8,594 nucleotides of DNA, taken from positions 1-8,594 of the forward strand of contig JAPPIL010000118.1 in the NCBI GenBank assembly GCA_028877195.1, read 5' to 3'. Source of the DNA: Pseudomonadota bacterium. Lineage in GTDB: Bacteria > Bdellovibrionota_B > Oligoflexia > Oligoflexales > JAPPIL01. Numbering within the stretch: position 1 is the first letter of the stretch; every line of letters starts with the position of its first letter. Both the position numbers and the translations under genes were made by a program. Shown in pieces: positions 1 through 6,803 of the stretch. The notes beneath the pieces are model-generated. The model saw only the letters and a list, made by a program, of their open reading frames with translations, did no database searches and was not told the DNA's origin.

Positions 1-1
1 C

Positions 2-2296
2 AAGGTTAAGCGTGGAATCTATCAAAAGCTAACCGCTGACAACATGAAATTCCTCGCTGCTAACGTGCTAACTGCAGCGGGGTTAGCGGGTGTAGGGCTT
101 GGGGCAGCACATCTCTTGAGTGCTAGTTTTTCTATGAAGCAACTTGTGCCCAATATCCTCAAGCAAAAGCATTTACCAAACAAGATTGGATTGCCGCAAC
201 AATTACAACATCGCTACGACCGAATTCGCCCCAACTATCGTCGCTATGCGATTTATGGCATGCTGGCTGGTATTGCGATTATCCCTGCGATAGGGATACT
301 TGGTTCTATCTCCGCTGATGCGACTGGCCACGACTGGGACTTTAGAAAACAACTCACCCTAATCGGTATGCGAGTGTTTGCTGCTGTCGCATTACCAGTG
401 TGGCATTACCTTTCAAAACTTACAGGTCAAGATTTACTGTTCCCAACGTTAGCGGCAGGCTTGTCGCCAGCAACACGGATTGATGGCAGCTCACCGCTTG
501 GTAAAGAAATCGGTCTCCAGCCTGATGAAAGTGTGCGTATCGGTTTCAACATGCCTAACCCATTTGATCGCGCTACCGAAGTAGAACAGAATGTTATGCG
601 CCGCAACGCCATCTCTATTTTACAGCAGCAGGGTATAAGGGCACAGGCAATAGGCTGGGAGATAGCAAGGCTTATCGTTATCAAAGACTTTATCAAGGCG
701 ACTGGCACTGACCCTAGCGATATTGACGCTTTCCAAAGCATCACTGCTGACAAGCACTTTAAGAAAAAATGGCAAGTCGTCGCGGCTGGGTTAGAGAACG
801 AAGTAATGAAACTCTACACCAAGTTAGAAGTGTATAACGATTTACGCAACGTTACCACTAAACAGGTGTTTGACTTCTTGGCGAAGACTAAACCGCAGGT
901 GTTAGAGTCTGATTATCACATCAGAAAGAGCAGGAACATCTTACATAAAGTCAGTAATGGTTTGAACGACGCAGCTTGGGGGGTTGGTAAATTCCTTTCT
1001 ACCGTGTCAGTAGACTACTACACGTATCTGCGCAAAGCCGACCCTGATGATTTTGTTTCCTCGTATGCTTGGCAATCATTCGTGTTTGATTTCGTTACGG
1101 TCATTGTCTACGAAGGGTTGTATGGCGCAAGGTCAAAAATTTTTGGCACTAATCGCGACTTGTCCGAACTGTTAGTTACGAAGAACTTCCCCTTCTGGCA
1201 TCGCCATCATACATCCGAAGCCATCGGGCAGGTATGGGCACATAATGTCATGGCGCAAGGAAGATACTCACTAGTTTACGGAACATTAAACAAGGTGCGT
1301 GAAACAAACTATCAGCCACTTGATATGCTGTTTGTAACTGGTGATGATATGGAGGAAACTTACGCACGTGGCATCGCTGATATGGGCAAATCTCTAATCA
1401 ATGTTACCGAGGTTGATTACAGCCATTACTTCATCAAGACACTACTCGTTGGTTTGAGTATGATTCAAATCGGAATCTTGTTTAGCTTTATCGCTAAACC
1501 ATTCCTTGCCAAACAACCGATGGGAGCGGTCGTGCCGATTTGGTTGACTTCGTTATTCTGGGGGACATGGGCATTTGCCTGGCCTTGGACGCTGCTCTAT
1601 GCTTCTGCTAAACACCGAGAAGGAAATCACGAATTTCTCAATCACCACTTTATGCAAACCAAGGTTGCTTTACATCAAGCGATAGAGCGTGATGACTCGG
1701 AGTCAATGCAGAACGCATACTATGATTTGGTAGATATTTATGCACAGTATGGTAGTGTGCCAAGTGCCCTTGTTAGCGAAGTTAGGATGGTTGAAGATGA
1801 ACTTGGTATCAGCGAGGGTGTGGCGACATCTGACCTAGCACAGTTTATGGCTATCCTGCTACAGATGCAGGGTGCAGATGCCGCGACCAAAAGAAGACTT
1901 TATCGCCAGATTACCACACATTTAGAAGATGGCATCCCTTACCAAGTTAGCAAGGAAGGCGCACAGGAACTGATAACCTACGTCAAGATGTATCCGCCGT
2001 TTCCAACCAAGTTGAGTTCTTGGGCAAGCTTCACCTCTATCGCATCGGTAGCGATAATTACAACGGTTCTTGCTTCACCGTTCATGGCAAAACTCTACCA
2101 TGTTAGAACCTATAAGGCTTTGACACCCTATGTCGTCAAAGGCACGGCTCTATACGCTGCGGTGTGGGCAATCGTGAACAAGCGAAATATCAGCTATGCT
2201 TGGGATAAGGTGAGCAAAGCTTTAGGTATTAGAGAAGTTCAGCGCCGTGAGGAAGCAAACGCAGCAAGCGCTGATGCTGATGAAAGGGACAACTAG
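2..2296 (+). CDS. Large multi-pass membrane protein of unknown function (5'-partial)
   Basis: I do not recognise this family. The first ATG in frame is at 44, but the frame is open from base 2 (reading K-V-K-R-G-I-Y-Q-K-L-T-A-D-N before that Met). There is no Shine-Dalgarno-like sequence before 44, so the start is probably outside the window. Counting from the Met at 44 (750 residues), hydrophobic stretches that could span the membrane lie near 4-27, 67-89, 104-123, 341-360, 464-486, 493-520, 660-682 and 695-713. Two long mainly hydrophilic stretches (about 125-340 and 521-655) separate them. Histidine-rich patches occur at 384-390 (FWHRHHT) and 529-536 (HEFLNHHF). The tail (about 735-750) is charged and rich in Ala, Asp and Glu. 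No catalytic motif, nucleotide-binding loop or signal-peptide cleavage site is evident. The gene converges on cca with a 21-nt gap. A real gene is well supported by the length of the open frame and its membrane-protein pattern; its function is unknown. Confidence 0.85.
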   Translation, partial: KVKRGIYQKLTADNMKFLAANVLTAAGLAGVGLGAAHLLSASFSMKQLVPNILKQKHLPNKIGLPQQLQHRYDRIRPNYRRYAIYGMLAGIAIIPAIGILGSISADATGHDWDFRKQLTLIGMRVFAAVALPVWHYLSKLTGQDLLFPTLAAGLSPATRIDGSSPLGKEIGLQPDESVRIGFNMPNPFDRATEVEQNVMRRNAISILQQQGIRAQAIGWEIARLIVIKDFIKATGTDPSDIDAFQSITADKHFKKKWQVVAAGLENEVMKLYTKLEVYNDLRNVTTKQVFDFLAKTKPQVLESDYHIRKSRNILHKVSNGLNDAAWGVGKFLSTVSVDYYTYLRKADPDDFVSSYAWQSFVFDFVTVIVYEGLYGARSKIFGTNRDLSELLVTKNFPFWHRHHTSEAIGQVWAHNVMAQGRYSLVYGTLNKVRETNYQPLDMLFVTGDDMEETYARGIADMGKSLINVTEVDYSHYFIKTLLVGLSMIQIGILFSFIAKPFLAKQPMGAVVPIWLTSLFWGTWAFAWPWTLLYASAKHREGNHEFLNHHFMQTKVALHQAIERDDSESMQNAYYDLVDIYAQYGSVPSALVSEVRMVEDELGISEGVATSDLAQFMAILLQMQGADAATKRRLYRQITTHLEDGIPYQVSKEGAQELITYVKMYPPFPTKLSSWASFTSIASVAIITTVLASPFMAKLYHVRTYKALTPYVVKGTALYAAVWAIVNKRNISYAWDKVSKALGIREVQRREEANAASADADERDN

Positions 2297-2310
2297 CTGC
2301 CCATAGAAAC

Positions 2311-2341
2311 GCCCTTGCTAAATCAAACGTTTAGCAAGGGC
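2311..2341. terminator. Perfect inverted repeat between convergent genes, probable bidirectional terminator
   Basis: The arms GCCCTTGCTAAA (2311-2322) and TTTAGCAAGGGC (2330-2341) are a perfect 12-bp inverted repeat around a 7-nt loop. It lies just after the plus-strand gene (stop 2294-2296) and overlaps the 3' end of cca: one arm carries the cca codons for Ala402-Lys405 and the other arm includes the cca stop region. Neither side has a clean adjacent U-run. On the plus strand a T-rich stretch follows, with a T8 tract only at 2366-2373; on the minus strand only GTTTCT follows. Position and strength suggest transcription ending or 3'-end protection for both genes. Classical intrinsic termination is uncertain. 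Confidence 0.65.
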
Positions 2342-3544
2342 TAAACCTTCGTCTTTTGTTCGCCATTTTTTTTCCCGATATTCCCAACGCAACTTTGCCA
2401 ACAGTTTTCCTACCCATACACCCGCAGGCTTGCCAAAGTATGCTAACAAATCATCGCCAGTTATCGGCAACCCTGAACGCCGCAAGTCGCCGTCTTCAAG
2501 TTCAGTTTGATACATAAACTCTAACCCTCGCAGTTTGCCGCCATACCGCACCGACCAAATAGGATAATACATGCGCAAAAAACTACCGATAAACGTGCGG
2601 CGCTCAATGGCATCTATCAACTGCATTGCTGCAGCACGACTAGAAACTTCAGCTAACTTGTCCGCCATCTTTATCAACACCAGCAACTGCGCTTGGTTGT
2701 TGTTAGACATACGCAAGCCAGCGATCAACGCTTGTAAAGCTTCAGAGTCTTCTACGGCATCTAACAGTATCCCTAGCCGCGCAAGGCTGCGATACTCCTT
2801 CTCTACTTTTGCCGTCGCTACTATCGCAGCCAACATCGTCCGCTTGAATTTTATCGCAGGCAATATCTGTGCCATAACTCCAACCGCAAACATCTGTTCA
2901 ACGATTAGTGCGATCTTTGCCTCCCGCAGCAGAGCCATCAGTTCCGCAGTGATGCGTTCCTGACTGATCAATGCCAAGCCATCGCTATGCCTTGTAGTTG
3001 CAGCCAATGCCGCTGGTGTCGGAGTGAACTGGAGCTGCGCCCAAAACCGAAACATGCGCATGATGCGTAGATAGTCTTCCTGTATGCGTTGATCGGCATC
3101 ACCAACAAAAACTAACTTGCGTGCCTGCAAATCGCTTTGTCCAGCAAAGTAGTCATACACCTTGCCATGTCTATCCTCATACATGGCATTGACGGTGAAA
3201 TCCCGTCGCGCCGCATCAAGAGCGAAGTCCTTGCTGAATTCAACCACCGCATGCCGACCATCGGTGTGCACATCAGCACGCAAAGTAGTTATTTCAATGC
3301 CGATGCCATCATACACCAATGTAATCGTGCCATGTTTGATACCAGTTGGAACAGTGCGATAACCAGCCTGTTTGAAGAGTGCTATCACCTGTTCTGGTTG
3401 TGCGTCAGTCGCAATGTCATGGTCTTTAGGTGCGACACCGCGCAAACGGTCGCGGACACAACCACCCGCAAGTCTTGCCTGAAAGCCTGACTGTTCAAGG
3501 AGTTTGATCGCGGCAAGGGCTGCGTCGTATGAACTCAAACGCAT
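2318..3544 (-). CDS. cca: CCA tRNA nucleotidyltransferase / class II poly(A) polymerase family
   Basis: This cytoplasmic enzyme adds or repairs the 3'-terminal CCA of tRNAs using CTP and ATP. The 408-residue protein shows the class II nucleotidyltransferase head. It has LAGGCVRD (25-32), the metal-binding Asp pair D41-x-D43 in DHDIAT, HGT (71-73), a third acidic position E84 in GIEITTLRAD, RRDFTVNAM (113-121) and EDYLRIMRMFRF (156-167). These are the usual catalytic, ribose/template and base-selecting motifs. A helical body follows and there is no HD phosphohydrolase domain. The length and the EDYLRIMRMFRF block resemble alphaproteobacterial CCA enzymes more than the gammaproteobacterial Cca or the longer PcnB poly(A) polymerases; that distinction is from memory. 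The start ATG (3542-3544) overlaps the FAH-gene stop by 10 nt (ATGCGTTTGA), and no strong ribosome-binding site precedes it, so translation is probably coupled. An A8 run lies at Glu391-Lys393. The stop lies in the terminal hairpin. Confidence 0.92.
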   Translation of the reverse strand: MRLSSYDAALAAIKLLEQSGFQARLAGGCVRDRLRGVAPKDHDIATDAQPEQVIALFKQAGYRTVPTGIKHGTITLVYDGIGIEITTLRADVHTDGRHAVVEFSKDFALDAARRDFTVNAMYEDRHGKVYDYFAGQSDLQARKLVFVGDADQRIQEDYLRIMRMFRFWAQLQFTPTPAALAATTRHSDGLALISQERITAELMALLREAKIALIVEQMFAVGVMAQILPAIKFKRTMLAAIVATAKVEKEYRSLARLGILLDAVEDSEALQALIAGLRMSNNNQAQLLVLIKMADKLAEVSSRAAAMQLIDAIERRTFIGSFLRMYYPIWSVRYGGKLRGLEFMYQTELEDGDLRRSGLPITGDDLLAYFGKPAGVWVGKLLAKLRWEYREKKWRTKDEGLALAKRLI

Positions 3545-4506
3545 GCTTGGGAAATTTTGCCAAAGACACTGCGTCCATCGGCATCACACATCTCTATCTC
3601 AACCCTATCACCTCGCTGCAGGAACGGCGTGCTCGCCTTGCCAGTAGCAATCGTTTCCAACATGCGTTTTTCCATCAAGCAGGAAGAGCCGACACCAGCG
3701 CTAGAGTTAGAGACTGTGCCACTGCCAACTATCGTCCCTGCGGTAAACGCTCTCGTCTTACTGATATGGGCGATCAAATCAGCAAAAGAAAAATGCATCT
3801 CCACACCAGCATTCGGGTTGCCAAATTGCTTGCCGTTTAACTTGGTGAGCAACGGCAAATGCACCCTTCCCTCTCGCCAACTGTCGCCTAACTCATCGGC
3901 AGTTACAGCATAAGGAGAGAAGGCACTGGCAGGTTTTGAAATGAAAAAACCAAACCCTTTCGCCAATTCAGCAGGTATCAAACCACGCAAAGAAACGTCA
4001 TTCACCAGCATAAACAGTCGCACCTGCGCATGTGCGTGTGCCGCGCTTGTCCCTAGAGGCGTGTCGGCCAACACCACACAGACCTCTGCTTCAAAATCGT
4101 AGCCATACTCACTGTTAATAATGTTGATGTCAGAAGTTGGAGCAAGGAAATGCCCTGACCCACCTTGATAAACGAGCGGGTCTTCAAGCAGTGTTGCAGG
4201 CAACTCCGCACCACGAGCTTTACGCACCAGTCGGACATGATGGAGAAAGGCTGAACCATCAACCCATTCATACGCACGCGGCAAGGGCGATGCCAGCATT
4301 CGCACGTCTATTTTATCACCAACAAGTTGCCCAGAGTTAAGTTGCTGGGCGAGCAGCTGTAAAGCAGGTTCACATTTATCCCAGTTATCAAGTGCCATCT
4401 GTAAAGTCGGAGCGATGTTGCTAGCTGCGACATATTCATCACGCCTTGATGCCACGACAATCAATTTGCCATCACGACTACCGTCTGCGAGTGTTGCCAG
4501 TCTCAT
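3535..4506 (-). CDS. Fumarylacetoacetate (FAA) hydrolase family protein
   Basis: This is a 323-residue member of the FAH superfamily, metal-dependent enzymes that cleave C-C bonds in acylpyruvates and related keto acids. The true substrate cannot be read from sequence. Visible family features are DGSAFLHHVRLVRKARG (83-99, with Asp83), DPLVYQGGSGHFLAP (109-123), the metal-binding pair E139-x-E141 in YDFEAEVCVV, LVNDVSLRGLIPAEL with Asp170 (167-181), FFISKP (187-192) with Lys191, and the C-terminal GSGTVSN block (261-267). Its length and an N-terminal segment of about 75 residues before the hydrolase core fit the roughly 325-residue beta/gammaproteobacterial group annotated as fumarylacetoacetate hydrolase. 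No tyrosine-catabolism partner (maiA or hmgA type) is in the window, so tyrosine degradation should not be assumed. The ATG directly follows the TAA of the pseudouridine synthase gene. Its 3' end overlaps cca by 10 nt. Confidence 0.88.
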   Translation of the reverse strand: MRLATLADGSRDGKLIVVASRRDEYVAASNIAPTLQMALDNWDKCEPALQLLAQQLNSGQLVGDKIDVRMLASPLPRAYEWVDGSAFLHHVRLVRKARGAELPATLLEDPLVYQGGSGHFLAPTSDINIINSEYGYDFEAEVCVVLADTPLGTSAAHAHAQVRLFMLVNDVSLRGLIPAELAKGFGFFISKPASAFSPYAVTADELGDSWREGRVHLPLLTKLNGKQFGNPNAGVEMHFSFADLIAHISKTRAFTAGTIVGSGTVSNSSAGVGSSCLMEKRMLETIATGKASTPFLQRGDRVEIEMCDADGRSVFGKISQACV

Positions 4507-5280
4507 TTATTTACCTCTCTTATTACAAGTATCTTTAGGTATAGCTGTTAACCTGCGTAAATTTTTTATCTCTACAGCTGTCAGCTGCCGATAACTGCCT
4601 GCTACCAACTCCCTATCAAGTTGTAAACCAGCAAACCCCACCCTAAGCAAGCGTAAAACCTTCATATTCAACGCGGCAAATACCCGTCGCAAGAGATTGT
4701 TGCGCCCTTCATGCACGACAACCCGATACCAATGCCCATAAGAAGCACCGAGATACTGGCGTTGAACGGGTGAAATTTTGAAGTAGCGCACCTGACCGTC
4801 GGGCAACAAGTTCCCCTGTCTTGCCGCTCGCATCTGTTCGTCGGTGAGTTTAGCGTGTAGCAATATTTCATAGACCTTTTCGGTAGCGAAGCTTGGGTGC
4901 ATCAAGCGATAAGCCAACTGACCATCGTTGGTAAGCAGCAGCAAGCCCTCTGACAAGTAGTCAAGGCGACCGACATACTTGAGCGGAAATTTTATTTTGC
5001 GCAGCATCGGCAACGAGAATATCGTGCGTTTATGCTCTTCAGCTTGATGCGACACGAGCAAGCAACGAGGTTTGTTAAGCAGCCAGTAGACAAGTGGAGC
5101 ACTGCTCGTCCGCACAGGCACATTGGCCACCAGTATCTCGTCCTGCCCTACCGTTATCTGGGTGGCTAAATCCAGCACTTGCTTGCCGTTGACCTGCACC
5201 ACACCTTTTCTAATCAATTCATCAGCAGCACGACGCGATGAACATGCTCCATATATTGCTAAATACTTATTCAGACGCAT
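4507..5280 (-). CDS. rluB: RsuA/RluB/RluE/RluF-family rRNA pseudouridine synthase
   Basis: This enzyme isomerises a specific uridine in rRNA to pseudouridine. The 257-residue protein starts with an S4 RNA-binding domain (about 1-48; MRLNKYLA, then CSSRRAADELIRKGVVQVNG). The catalytic domain has WLLNKP (66-71), the active-site motif GRLDYLSEGLLLLTNDG (104-120) with catalytic Asp107, LMHPSFATEKVYEI (126-139) and EGRNNLLRRVF (191-201). The last motif is usually closer to EGRNRQVRRMF, so the NNLL segment is a divergence. The S4 domain and motif set identify the RsuA/RluB branch. RluB (23S rRNA, helix 89/90 region) is the likeliest assignment by length, but RsuA-like alternatives cannot be excluded. 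An in-frame TGA upstream and the S4 start motif fix the ATG at 5280. The upstream Shine-Dalgarno is poor. The stop TAA abuts the FAH-family start. Confidence 0.9.
   Translation of the reverse strand: MRLNKYLAIYGACSSRRAADELIRKGVVQVNGKQVLDLATQITVGQDEILVANVPVRTSSAPLVYWLLNKPRCLLVSHQAEEHKRTIFSLPMLRKIKFPLKYVGRLDYLSEGLLLLTNDGQLAYRLMHPSFATEKVYEILLHAKLTDEQMRAARQGNLLPDGQVRYFKISPVQRQYLGASYGHWYRVVVHEGRNNLLRRVFAALNMKVLRLLRVGFAGLQLDRELVAGSYRQLTAVEIKNLRRLTAIPKDTCNKRGK
4513..4520 (-). promoter_or_regulatory. Ribosome binding site for the FAH-family gene
   Basis: Read on the minus strand, AGAGAGGT is followed by AAATAA and then the ATG at 4506. It is a good Shine-Dalgarno match at normal spacing and lies inside the last codons of the pseudouridine synthase gene, whose TAA stop is immediately before the ATG. 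It fixes the FAH-family start and points to co-translation of the two genes from one message. Confidence 0.75.
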
Positions 5281-5342
5281 AGTATTTGGTTTGCGGAGAG
5301 ACGTTCTTCAGCTTTGCCAGATGCTGCACTCATCTCGTAAAA

Positions 5343-6803
5343 CTATTTGCGGACATGTTGAAGATGCGTCAGCGACGGTAGATGTTGACGGTGCATAACG
5401 ATACCGAGAACAAGAGCGCCCATTAAAGCGATAGTAATCAACGCAAGTAGTGGTTTGCTTGTGCCATGCAGACCACTTGCCGCCTGCGCTTCACTCGCAG
5501 CACTGTTATCAAAATACATCAGCAAAATTACCCGCAAATAATAGTAAAACGAAATTGCTGAACCGACCACACCAACGATAAGCAACAGATAAAGCTCACT
5601 GATCATCGCCGCCTGAAAAATACTTAACTTCGCAAAGAAACCAACTGTCGGCGGTATACCAGCAAACGCCAACATAAACACCGCTAACGCTAGACTCACA
5701 TAAGGATGCCGCATACCCAGAGCACGCAAATTATCCATCGTGATATGCTCACGCTCCTCGCTTTCCAGCCAAGTGATAATCGCAAATGCCCCTAACGCCA
5801 ACAAACCATAAGCAAGCAAGTAGTAAAGCACCGCATTCGCTAATTCAATATGGTTGCCAACCGCAACCAATGCCATCGCCAAATAACCACCATGCGCAAT
5901 AGACGAATAGGCAAGCATTCGTTTGACATTGCGTTGCGATAAAGCCATGAGGTTGCCAACCAGCATAGAGGCACAAGCAAACAAGGTCAGTATCGGTAAG
6001 AGCCAAGTAACAGCCATACCCGCAGTGATAAAGCGTAAAGCCAAGAGGATTATCGCCGCCTTCACTGTAATTGCCATCAACGCGGTCATCGGTGTAGGAG
6101 CGCCCTGATAGGCATCAGGTGTCCAAAGATGACAAGGGACAAGCGCCAACTTGAACGCCAAGCCCACCCCGATAAATACCGCACCAATACGAGCAAACAG
6201 CTCATTATCAGTCGTTGCGATTTGAGTGATAACCAGCGAACCACTGCCAGCATACAGGAGCGCAAACCCAAACAATAGCAGTGCGGCCGCAAACGAGCCG
6301 AGAATAAAATACTTTATCGCCGCTTCCTGCGCAGGTTGTGTTTTTTTGACATACCCGATCAAAGCATAGATACCGAGTGAGAAGGTTTCTAGCCCAACAA
6401 AAATCGTCAGAATATCAGTGCTGGATACCAACACTAACATGCCCGCGACTGTCAGTAAAAAGATACAGGCAATGTCTCCGCGCCAAAAACGCTCGGCAAG
6501 ATATGACTCCCAGAACAACAAACATACACCGATAGCTACGACCAAGACATACAGATGCCCAAACACCGCAATCGCATCAATCGTTAACGCCCCGCCAAAC
6601 GCTTGGTATTGACTCCCCATCAACCAAACAGATGATAACAGCGCCGAGCATAAGAAAGTCAACGTTGCTACAAATATAACTCGCCTATCCGCCAGAATGC
6701 TGTTCACCGCAAACAGCAAGAGCAATAACGATCCCACTAACAACGATATTATCGGTAGAGCATGACGATAGAAATCAACACCGATGACGGGTAATTCAAT
6801 CAT
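5343..6803 (-). CDS. nuoN: NADH-quinone oxidoreductase subunit N
   Basis: NuoN is one of the three antiporter-like proton-pumping subunits in the membrane arm of respiratory complex I. The 486-residue protein matches the family length (about 485 in E. coli) and is hydrophobic nearly throughout, consistent with about 14 membrane helices. Key charged residues of the proton path are present: Glu139 (GLETFSLGIYALIGY), Lys218 (FKLALVPCHLWTPDAYQGAPTP), Lys248 (ITVKAAIILLALRF) and Lys392 (PPTVGFFAKLSIF). The conserved block RNVKRMLAYSSIAHGGY is at 291-307. The start ATG overlaps the nuoM stop by 4 nt (ATGA), and AGG-containing sequence lies about 8-13 nt upstream inside nuoM. The gene order nuoM-nuoN is standard and nuoN normally ends the nuo operon; here the transcript probably continues into rRNA- and tRNA-processing genes after a 62-nt gap with no clear terminator. 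Confidence 0.97.
   Translation of the reverse strand: MIELPVIGVDFYRHALPIISLLVGSLLLLLFAVNSILADRRVIFVATLTFLCSALLSSVWLMGSQYQAFGGALTIDAIAVFGHLYVLVVAIGVCLLFWESYLAERFWRGDIACIFLLTVAGMLVLVSSTDILTIFVGLETFSLGIYALIGYVKKTQPAQEAAIKYFILGSFAAALLLFGFALLYAGSGSLVITQIATTDNELFARIGAVFIGVGLAFKLALVPCHLWTPDAYQGAPTPMTALMAITVKAAIILLALRFITAGMAVTWLLPILTLFACASMLVGNLMALSQRNVKRMLAYSSIAHGGYLAMALVAVGNHIELANAVLYYLLAYGLLALGAFAIITWLESEEREHITMDNLRALGMRHPYVSLALAVFMLAFAGIPPTVGFFAKLSIFQAAMISELYLLLIVGVVGSAISFYYYLRVILLMYFDNSAASEAQAASGLHGTSKPLLALITIALMGALVLGIVMHRQHLPSLTHLQHVRK

Noticed and set aside
427..753. 108-codon minus-strand frame inside the left membrane-protein gene
   Set aside because: It lies wholly inside a much longer coherent gene, is Cys/Ser-rich with no motif, and has no ribosome-binding site; it is a shadow of the other strand.
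3529..3913. Two overlapping plus-strand frames of 103 and 118 codons antisense to the FAH-family gene
   Set aside because: The minus strand here carries clear FAH-family motifs; the antisense frames have no recognisable content.
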